Part shown: piece by piece, positions 55,838 through 64,000 of the stretch
Layout: the number at the start of each line of letters is the position of its first letter
How positions within the stretch are numbered: position 1 is the stretch's first letter
Assembly: GCA_963969495.1 (NCBI GenBank)
Contig: OZ018326.1
Coordinates: 181,823,653 to 181,887,652 of the forward strand
Reading direction: 5' to 3'
From: Ceratothoa steindachneri
Taxonomy: Eukaryota > Arthropoda > Malacostraca > Isopoda > Cymothoidae
Length of the DNA stretch: 64,000 bases
The notes under the pieces: model-generated
Told to the model about the DNA's origin: nothing
Databases searched by the model: none
The model's input: only the letters and a program-made list of their open reading frames with translations
Made by a program: the position numbers and the translations under genes

Positions 55838-56712
55838 ACCAAATTAAGAGAACGATTTACCTTTATTAAAATATTTTCAAAGGTAAATGAAATTCAAATG
55901 ATAGATAAAGGCATGCATTTAATATATATTATGAGAATTTCATTTAATACAATCGTATATTCAAGAAATTATACTAAAAGAACCAAATAACATATTGACA
56001 TGTGCAAAATAAGAGTACGATCATCCTCACAATTGCTTAGCAGGAAAATATACAGAAACAAAGCAAGATTTCACAACGATGAAACTTAATATAATGTATT
56101 GAAGCCTTTGTTTGTATTACTTCAGCGAAACGACAACCGCAGAACCTCACCAGTTTCTTACAAAACTCTGGTGTCAGTTTGTCCCATTCTTACTCAATTT
56201 TCTTCCAGAAACCAGTCACATTTGAAGAGTGCTTCTCTCGAACTTTGTCGCCAATGATCTTCCAGAGGTCTTCATTTGCTGACTGGTTCAGAGATTTTCG
56301 GAATGAAAATTTAACATATTGTACGAGGTTAAGGTACAATTCGCATTTATCGTTTCAATTATTCGCGCTAGCGGACCAACTCCTTCATTGATCACTTTCA
56401 TGTTTGGTGGCATCTATACAGAGTGAGTAACATAACAATGGTGATTGGACAGTTCTTACCTACTGACAAAAGGGTGCCAGATGATTTCAAGAAACGTATA
56501 AAATGTTCCTGAAAAAATCGTTCTCTTATTTTGCACCTGTCAATATTTTACTTTACTTTAGTATAGATTCTTGAATATACGATTGTATCAAGTGAAATTT
56601 TCATAAAAGATGTTAAATGCATGCTTTTATATACCATGGAAATTATATTTACCTACCCATCATATTTTTTTAAATATTTTAATATAAGTAAATCGTTCTT
56701 ATTTTGCTCTGT
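55838..56712 (-). mobile_element. Tc1-like transposon remnant with long IR/DR-type ends
   Basis: The left arm (about 55838-56021) is the imperfect reverse complement of the right arm (about 56517-56712). Shared blocks include ACGATTTAC, TATTAAAATATTT, GCATGCATTTAA and ACAATCGTATATTCAAGAA. Each arm begins and ends with a copy of a CAAAATAAGAGAACGAT-like motif, the inverted-repeat/direct-repeat layout of some Tc1 transposons. Between the arms the minus strand encodes only a C-terminal transposase piece: DLWKIIGDKVREKHSS, EWDKLTPEFCKKLVRFCG and AEVIQTKASIHYIKF, matching the Tc1 region after the catalytic Glu. The DNA-binding and most of the catalytic domain are missing, so it is a deletion derivative of about 875 bp. 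Confidence 0.8.
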
Positions 56713-56724
56713 GCTGTATATCAC

Positions 56725-57172
56725 AAACACACACAGTGGTAAATCTTCTATCATCGTCAAAACCAGTGCTAATACCTATATCGTATTCACGCTTAGTGCT
56801 CAAACCTTTATCATAATCACACTGAGTGTTAAATACATGTATCATAGTTACACAGAGCGGTAAAACCGGTATTATATATAGTCACATTGAATGGTAAAAT
56901 ATGTATTATATTCGCACTAATTGTTAATACTTGTGTCATAGTTACACTCAGTGCTACAACACATAACACAGTCATACTGAGTAGTAACGTGTGTGTCATA
57001 GTTACACTCAATTATAAAACCTTTTTTTAGTCACAGTTAGTGATAAAGCGTAAACCATTTATCATAGTCACACGTAGATATTAAAACCCATATTATATTC
57101 ACACTCAATGGTAAATCTTATATTATAGCTTCTCGGTCCGGTGGGTCATGTATAATAGTTTATCATACTTAA
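56725..57172. repeat. 30-bp minisatellite, block B
   Basis: This is the same unit and orientation as block A, resuming right after the Tc1-like element: AGTGGTAAA...TATCATAGTCACACT-type units continue to about 57170 with rising divergence. Confidence 0.85.
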
Positions 57173-57351
57173 CTAAAACTTGTATCTTAGTTTCTTTCCT
57201 TAGTGAAACATATATAACTATATTCAACAATTATTTTGCTATTTAAGAACATAACATAAGAAAAGAAGGAGACTGCAAAAGACCATTCATGGCCTACACT
57301 TGGCAGCTCTTGTATTGGGTATTAGCTTATAGTTTATATTAAATCAAGTAT

Positions 57352-59479
57352 GCTGATTCCGAATCTGTAATCAGAATTGTTCTAGCACGTAAGGTTCCTG
57401 AGTTACACACATACTATTTAGTTATACATATGGGTAGTGTTACACTCCTGCTTTATCTCTTTGTCAAATTTAGCCATTATAGTAGTGGTGTTGAAACGGT
57501 ATTTACATACAGTGATTAATTGCATTTTTCTTTCAGATTTATCTCTAAATTAATTTGTAAATGAAATAAGATTTTACAAAAGTATATAACAGGATATTAA
57601 CAAACTAAGTTGAAAACATGAATCTCGAGGATGTATAAATAGCCCAGACAACTTTTGTTATATCTGTGGAAGATATACTCCAAGCAACCAGCGGAAAACA
57701 TATCTAAAAGAGTGAAAACTGCATACAATTATTATTTTAGGTGGAAATGTTGTGACCAAGACAAGCCCAGGGCACCTTACAAATCTTGTACTGGGTGTTA
57801 TACGGGGCTCACACAGTGGTTAAATGGCAAACGGAACGGTATGCCTTTTGATTTACCAATGGTGTGGCGTGAGCCAACAAATCATGTTTTTGATTGCTAC
57901 TTTTGTATGGCAAATATTGCGGTACTCTCAAATAAGAAAATTAAAAAATTGAATATCAAGATTGTAGGTCAGCTATAAAGCCAATCTCCTATAATATGGA
58001 GATGCCAAGCCCGGTTCTTCCATCAGCTAGTGTAGTTAAAGAAAATGATTTATCGCCTGAAGAGGAGGATAACAATAACGATGGAATATATGAGGATGAT
58101 TCTAAGGAAAAGAAGATCAAGTTGATTATTTAAGAAAAATTGTATGATTTGATGAGGGATTTGTCTTTGTCAAAGGAGAACGCAGAACTGTTAGGCTCCA
58201 GAATACAGCAATGGAATCTTCTAGAGGACGGTGCAAAAATATTTATTTTCCGTAAACGCCACGAGGCCTTAGCTGCCTCTATAAAGAAGAAGATGTTGCG
58301 TGTTTCTGTACTGATGTTAATGGCTTCATGAATCAGCTAGGAAACGAGCATTTACCTGATGAATGGAGACTATTCATCAATGCAAGCACTGCTAGCCTCA
58401 AAGCTGTATTGCTACACAATGGTAATAAAAAACCTTCAATTCCTGTTACACTCATTTTTGGGATGATAGAAACATATGACTCAATGAAATTTATTTTGGA
58501 AGGTGTTCATTACTCGCATCATAAGTGGAATATCTGTGGTGATCTAAAGGTAATTTCTTTACTTCTTGGACTGCAGCTAGGATATATAAAGAATATATGC
58601 TTCTTATGCCTATAAAACAGCCGTGATGACAGGAATCATTATTTTTTTCAAAAAATGGCCCAAAAGAGAAGAACACATAGTTGGCCGATACAATGGGAAG
58701 CATATGCCTTTGGTACAGCCACAGAAGATCTACCTATCACCACTTCATATCAAACTTGGCCTTATCACAAATATTGTTAAAGCATTGGCCCATGATTGTG
58801 ATGGATTCCAGTATCTGAAAGAGAAATTTAGTGCAAAGAAAATCGATGCTAGACTTAAAGCTGGCATTTTTGTAGGTCCGGAGATCAGAGAATTGATACG
58901 TGACAGGGAGTTCAGAAATAAACTAACTCCACCTGAGTTGGCAGCATGGGATTCATTTGTCTATGTAGTGCAGATCTTCCTTGGTAATCATAGGGCTAAA
59001 AACTATGAAAAACTAGTGGACAACATGCCAAAGGCCTATCAACGAATGGGGTGTCGGATGTCTCTTAAGATGCATTTCTTGCATTCGCATCTAGATTTCG
59101 TTCCATTTGATATGGGTAATATTAGTGACGAACATGGGGAAAGGTCCACCGAGATATCACAATGATGGAAAGCAGATATTAAGGCCGTTTCAACGATAAC
59201 ATGATGGGTGACTACTGCTGGTTTCTACAACGGGAGGATCCTATATCCACGTACAAGCGCAAGATCAAGAGTCTCAAATATTTTTAAGAAATTTATAGTT
59301 AGAAATTTATAGTAAGAAATTTAAAGGACGTAAATAATGCCAAACATCTCATTCTGCTCAAACTCGTAATAATTATATTATTAATTGACCAAAGGCAACA
59401 AAGTGAGCCATATATTCTAATTGCATAACTCAGCAACCTTGCGTGCTAGGACAAATCTGAGCACAAGATTGGAATCAGC
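57352..59479 (+). mobile_element. DNA element with ~54-bp terminal inverted repeats carrying an uncharacterised gene family
   Basis: The left end 57352-57405 and the right end 59426-59479 are inverted copies at about 80% identity, sharing TAACTCAG, AACCTT, CGTGCTAG, TCTGA and GGAATCAGC in order. They bracket one decayed gene with about 250 bp and 140 bp of spacer. The whole sits between blocks B and C of the 30-bp minisatellite. No clear target-site duplication was seen, so the true ends may extend a little further. This organisation supports a cut-and-paste type element. Confidence 0.65.
57640..59288 (+). pseudogene. Broken copy of a multicopy uncharacterised invertebrate protein family (transposon-borne)
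   Basis: In order, the shifted frames give: VKTAYNYYFRWK, DQDKPRAPYKSCTGC, MPFDLPMVWREPTNH and DCYFC (57700-57910, Cys-rich N-terminus); LSLSKENAELLGSRIQQWNL; DEWRLFINASTASLKAVLLHNGN (58360-58430); WNICGDLKVISLLLGLQLGY; KKIYLSPLHIKLGL-like; GIFVGPEIREL; FLGNHRAKNYEKLV; MSLKMHFLHSHLDF and SDEHGER. GDYCWFLQRE follows near 59205. I recognise this as a protein family present in many near-identical copies in arthropod and other invertebrate genomes, never given a function to my knowledge. The copy is dead: frameshifts lie near 57960, 58285, 58650 and 59140, and stops at 58131, 58613 and about 59175. The role may be transposition, inferred only from the flanking inverted repeats. Confidence 0.75.
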
Positions 59480-59554
59480 GCACCAAAACTAGTTAGTTAC
59501 AAAAACATTTAATCGAGTAGCAGAGACAAAGTTAAAATTTGTTACACTTATGTT

Positions 59555-59795
59555 TATGACCGATTTCAAAGTGACACTCAGTGGTAAAAAAATTATCACA
59601 GTTATAATATCTAGTAGAAGGGGGTTCATAGTCACAATTAGTGGTAAAGCTTTTAAAATAGGTATGGTGTTCTAAAACCCTAATCATAGATTCACTACTA
59701 TGTAAAACATGCATCATAATCGCACTTAGTAGTAAATCCTGTGTTATATTTATACTCATTGCTAAAACCTCTATTATACCTCCACTGATTCGAAA
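59555..59795. repeat. 30-bp minisatellite, block C
   Basis: The more diverged units are of the same family and orientation as blocks A and B (CACTCAGTGGTAAAA, CACAATTAGTGGTAAAG, GCACTTAGTAGTAAATCCTG). The block begins soon after the right inverted repeat of the neighbouring element. Confidence 0.75.
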
Positions 59796-59813
59796 AAATT
59801 TTATCCCCGAAAC

Positions 59814-59817
<4 letters not shown>

Positions 59818-59857
<40 letters not shown>
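59818..59857. repeat. (TA)n microsatellite, ~40 bp
   Basis: An uninterrupted TA tract directly follows the last minisatellite block. Confidence 0.95.
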
Positions 59858-59859
<2 letters not shown>

Positions 59860-59860
<1 letters not shown>

Positions 59861-61996
59861 GAAAAACCATGAGTTGAAGATATGTAATTATTTTAAGCTC
59901 AAAATCGACCTTATCGGTGAATTATGAACATGATAAATCAAACTTGTTTATTAGTTGAGACGAAAAGCGTTGAGAGAAGTAAAGATATATTACCAATGTA
60001 TGGACAGAGATTCTCTTCCATCTTTTCCCTTTCTCACATTCATTATCATATCTTTCCAATTTAGATCCCTTGGGGATGTTTCCAACTTAATGGTCAATTT
60101 TCTTTTCCATTTCTATTTTTGAAAATCTTAGCATTCATCACTTGGGTGCTTTTGTTTATAGTACCTTCCATACAATTTATTTCTGATCTGTTTGTTTTAG
60201 CGTTAGTGCATTATTCCTGTTCCAGAAATGTTAGCAAAGTTTAATCCCAATTTTCTGTACCCACAATCGCCGCCCCTCCCCTTTGATACATGACTGGGCT
60301 GGATGAGGCATTTCAAAAGTTTTTATTTATTTGTAATAATTTTCAATCCAGTCCATAATTATTACCTCTTTAAAAATGTGTAGCAAAATAATGGGGCACC
60401 TCAAAGTTAGCGGGCCAATTGCGAAAGCTTTTTTGAAAAATTCCTTATCCGGAATGGATGAACAAATTTCCTGGCTGTCATAGTAGATCTTTACAACCCT
60501 TATGCACTCCTTGCGGTGGCTTTAATAAGAACATGATCCATCGCATAAAAATGAAAATATGATGATCACAAGTAAAATTTATCGCGGTTATTTTCACCAA
60601 TGAAGTAGAAGCTTTATAACAAAGAATGATGAATCTTCACTTAGTCTATCCAAGGGAAAGCATAACAGCTTTTATAAACAAATATCTCCTTGAAATATAT
60701 CATGAAACTTTGAAGTTTTAAATACATATGCCTGTTATATATACAAATAAGTGAAGAAGAATAGGAAATAAGTTCAGCGGAAAAAAGATTAGTTATCTGG
60801 GATGGGAGAATACCTAATAGCCAGCAAAAATTTCACTAACATAGATAACAACTGCAATTTGATGTGATATGGACTGACTAAGGTTATGGAAGTAGAAGAT
60901 ATCAATATTGACCCATATTTGCATCGAATAATTCTCCAGTTCGGCCAGATTTTGTTGGTATATCAGTAACATTTCTAGACCGGTAAAAGTAGGAGTTGTT
61001 ATCTTGGAAGACAGGGATTAGAATAATATGTTCCGCGTTAAGATAAATGGCAAACGGCAAAGCCTAGTCTTCCTTGAAAGATTCATTAACTCTACGATGA
61101 ACACGAGATCAGACATCCTTCATATACAGTCAGAAACTTAAATTTTCTGACTAGATAACGCATTTCCAGTCCTCCACGGTCAACTCTTTATGTTTTCTCT
61201 CCCACTGTAGCCGGATAAGATTGTGGGAAGAAGTGAGAAAAGGTATCTTACGTGCCACTTTTGCACAAATGCTCATGCTAAGCAGTTCCATTAAGTGTTT
61301 TTCATTAATGGAGCCGAAGAACCGGCGCCGATGTCTTGCAGCAATTCCTCTCTTAAAGTGAAGAGATTTTTGACCAAAAAGCGTGAAACGCTCCGATTAT
61401 CGCGGTTCGTCAGTAACGTCTTAGGCCACAATTCGGGTAAAAATTTCCCTCTAGCCCGGGACTTTTGTCATTACAGGTAGACTCATATGACTGTACACGT
61501 AAACACACCTGCAAATTTCGCTACATTATTCACATGATTGTCTTTGTCGCACGTAAATGTAATCATTCCTTTTTGTCACTCACTATAATCTACTTTTCGC
61601 TCCATTTTACCCAGTGCACGAGACAAACATTGAACTATAACACATTTGTGAAATCTATGAATCCCGTTACCCACATTCCAGTTTGAAACCTCTCAATTCC
61701 CGTCGTTTCCTGTTAAGTAAAGGCCATTGGACTTTAAACTATTTTAAACATTCCACGTGAATTACACATATGATGCAAACATTAAGCTAATGTATAATAG
61801 AGATTAAATTCTTTATCCTCAACTAATAACGTCTTTTCGGGGGTATTTATTTGGCACTAATTTGAACTTGAAAACTTCAAAAAGCTCAATTAAACAAGCC
61901 TGTCTATATTTAGAGTTTGGGGCACAAGTTTAAATACGCAATACTGGCGTACGATTATTAATTATTTGATCAAATTATATTTGATTCATTCGGTGT

Positions 61997-62000
<4 letters not shown>
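59860..62000. other. Non-coding stretch with one unexplained Cys-containing open segment
   Basis: From 61217, after CCCACTGTAG, the + strand reads PDKIVGRSEKRYLTCHFCTN, then a stop, then FINGAEEPAPM, open to about 61480. The Cys-x2-Cys pair and basic context recall the C-terminal cysteine-rich tail of piggyBac-type transposases, but the match is weak. It is not the missing part of tryptophan hydroxylase. The rest shows nothing recognisable. Confidence 0.3.

Positions 62001-62006
<6 letters not shown>

Positions 62007-62035
<29 letters not shown>
62007..62035. repeat. Short (TA)n tract
   Basis: About 28 bp of TA dinucleotides just left of the Tc1-like pseudogene. Confidence 0.9.
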
Positions 62036-62037
<2 letters not shown>

Positions 62038-62172
62038 ACGCTACATTTTCCTGACAAAGGTAATAGAAATTTCAATCAAAATATTTTGGACAGCGAAAGA
62101 AAGTATTTCAGCGCCATTAAAATTATTTAATTTAGGACAAATGTTTGCCTTCATGCGCAGGGAAAATGATAA

Positions 62173-63000
62173 TTAATATTTTGTCGCATCATCTTTGTTT
62201 GAAATTACAGCTATTAAATGTTTAACAAAGTTCTTTTAACTTCCAGCAGTTTTTCCTTGAATTTTAGCTCCATTGGTATTTACTATCGATCTACAACTCG
62301 TCCTTAGTCGTTGGATTTATTTGGCGGACGAGATTTTTAAATCCGTCCAAATATCTTTTCTGAGATTAAGGCCTTGGCTTTGTTATAGCCAATCCAATCA
62401 TTCAAAACATTTTTTCATTACAAAACACGTATAATTTGGTCTGTTGTTATGTTGAAGTTAAAATTGCCTACAAACTTTAGCTTTCTTGCTGATTATAGAA
62501 AGTCTTCTTTTAAATTACTAAATAATTTATTTTAATTTTCTTATTCACTTTATCAAGTATAGCTTTATTATTAACAGCATAGAAACTGTATAAAATATGT
62601 TTTTTCTCCATGCTTTACGGTTGGTATGATTACGCACAAAAGTTCTGTTTTTATTTCTTGTCACCATAATACTTTCTTTAAAATGTTTCATGCGGTGAAA
62701 ATTCTCCTTTGAAAACCTCTACTTTGCGGCAAAGTAATTTTTACGAAGATATGTTTCTTTCCAGCAAATTATCCAAGCAAATCATTTCGTGGTAGGAATC
62801 TTATGGTTTCCGTCCCCGAAACATTAAATTCATTTGCAGTGATAAATGGGCATATTTCCGTATAAGTAGTACGGATAATTTGGTGTAAATCTAAGCCTCA
62901 TTCCTGTTCTTTGAAGAGTTTTCAATGTTATAGCGCCCCTATAATCGTGTATGATTGCCTGATCTTGTTAACTATGCTTCAAAACCCTGGAGCGATGTAT
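62173..63000 (-). pseudogene. Tc1-like transposase pseudogene with both late catalytic residues changed
   Basis: Reverse-strand translation gives QHNNRPNYTCFVMKKCFE (about 62455 down to 62400), the counterpart of the family's QHDNDPKH box with the catalytic Asp read as Asn. LNLRKDIWTDLKIS follows (62370 down to 62329), the counterpart of NPIENLW with the catalytic Glu read as Lys (codon 62356-62358). The C-terminus is HLIAVISNKDDATKY with a stop at 62173-62175, a classic Tc1 end. The N-terminal half is only faintly legible toward 63000 (RGAITLKTL, QRTGMRLRF) and full of stops. The copy is clearly dead, and flanking terminal repeats were not identified. It belongs to a different Tc1 lineage from the copies at 17390 and 55838. 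Confidence 0.65.
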
Positions 63001-64000
63001 TCTTCAAAAAATGAGACATAAAAGATTATTCATCTATATATATAAGAATAAAAGATTTATATTTATTAACATCTTTCGTCATAGCTTATCTCGTTTAGAA
63101 CCAGAGTATTTATCTGCCTAACTAACCTAACCTCTTCTTCCGGTGACCTAATTACACTTTCTGTTGGGTTTCTTAATTTTCGCTCGCTGACTTTTGAATA
63201 AACAATATTTTTTTTTTTTACAAATTCAGATATGAGCAATCCATCTTCTTTTGACTAAAAGAAACTTAGTTAAAGGATATTAAGATCACAATGTCTGCCA
63301 CTGTTCTACCTATAAGCTAGGCATTCCTTCTTAAATTTTGTGTCCCTAACTCTTCCCTAAAATTACAGTGAGTAATATTCCGAACAAATTTCTTTTTTTC
63401 CTGGGACTTTACAACGCTCAAAATTTAATTATAGTATAAGAATTTTATGCGAGTGAGGAAAAAAAATTACAATATTTAAAGTCGCGTGAGATCAGAGCTC
63501 TCGTGAACATTTTTAGGAATATTTCGATTGTATCAAATTATATTGTAATCAGTGTTAATAAAAGCTATAACAACATATATAATTTCGACTAATTTCTCTT
63601 CATTTGCCAAAATTTATTCTAGTATATGCTGTTCGCTTATGAGTTGCTCTACTTTGTGATGCAGAAAGTTATCAATAATAAATTTATAAGTCAAGTTCCT
63701 GCTTTGTCTGATCATTTTATTTACAAGAACTACTTTTGAAAAATTAAAGTCATAGCATATAACCGTTAATATTTGTTGAATTAGGCTCAATAGCATTTTA
63801 ATAGAGATAATATTGTATTTTACGTTTGCCTCGTGGCCTATAGAGCACGATAAAATACATTTTGTTACTATTTATCACGAACTCGACCGCTAAAATCTCA
63901 AACATATTATGTAAATATATTGATGACGTTCATTATCGCGGTTGCTTCTTTTCTATGTATAAAATAATGAGTCCACGTTTGCCTCTTGCCTTCTGCCTTC
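63000..64000. other. Right-edge AT-rich stretch
   Basis: No exon, repeat or transposon was recognised. In particular the remaining tryptophan hydroxylase exons (expected to start with a GAGLLSS-type block) are not here. Confidence 0.4.

Noticed and set aside
53769..64000. Remaining tryptophan hydroxylase exons
   Set aside because: I searched for the GAGLLSS-type block that follows the FGLCKE exon and for later conserved blocks and found none on the + strand.

Overview
This is AT-rich eukaryotic nuclear DNA, most likely from an arthropod. It has spliced genes with GT/AG introns, long (TA)n microsatellites, several minisatellites and many dead transposons of invertebrate types (mariner, Tc1-like, non-LTR retrotransposons). 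There is no bacterial gene organisation, and nearly all long open frames are either satellite translations or transposon debris. An arthropod source is inferred from the host gene (closest to the neuronal-type tryptophan hydroxylase of insects as I recall it) and from the repeat types; the species cannot be fixed from this window.

One host gene is clear: tryptophan hydroxylase on the + strand. I could join eleven coding exons by eye, at 35478-35558, 45270-45410, 46742-46955, 48001-48101, 49226-49293, 49788-49838, 50892-50990, 51232-51278, 52145-52280, 52493-52619 and 53730-53768. All have GT/AG borders and compatible phases, and together they give 368 residues. These cover the N-terminus, the regulatory ACT domain and the catalytic core with the three iron ligands (His317, His322, Glu362). 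The C-terminal ~120 residues were not found in the last 10 kb, so the gene probably runs off the right edge. A GC-richer stretch ending in a good splice donor at 31135 is a candidate non-coding first exon.

Region 1-31000 lies upstream of the gene and is a transposon graveyard. It holds three non-LTR retrotransposon remnants (about 560-2300, 4840-5850, 8280-10800), a mariner DD34D pseudogene (7320-8030, minus), a possible LTR promoter (about 11675), a duplicated SINE-like unit (12705-12990 and 13095-13382), a ~125-bp tandem array with alternating 128/121-bp periods (14900-15425), a possible decayed zinc-finger sequence (16270-17060), a Tc1-like pseudogene (17390-18290) and an internally deleted mariner with both terminal repeats (20165-21095). 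It also holds a tRNA-like element (22423-22523) and a foldback hairpin (29311-29393).

Region 31000-53768 is the tryptophan hydroxylase gene. Its introns carry a 43-45-bp T-rich minisatellite (31800-32760), a mariner-type MITE with long inverted arms (33736-33980) and a ~30-bp palindromic minisatellite (41431-42118).

Region 53769-64000 is probably the next intron. Its main feature is a 30-bp minisatellite lying in three blocks. The blocks are separated by two different DNA transposons: a Tc1-like element with long inverted repeats that each carry two direct repeats (55838-56712), and an element with ~54-bp terminal inverted repeats (57352-59479) carrying a broken copy of an uncharacterised multicopy invertebrate protein family. 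A further Tc1-like pseudogene lies at 62173-63000 on the minus strand.
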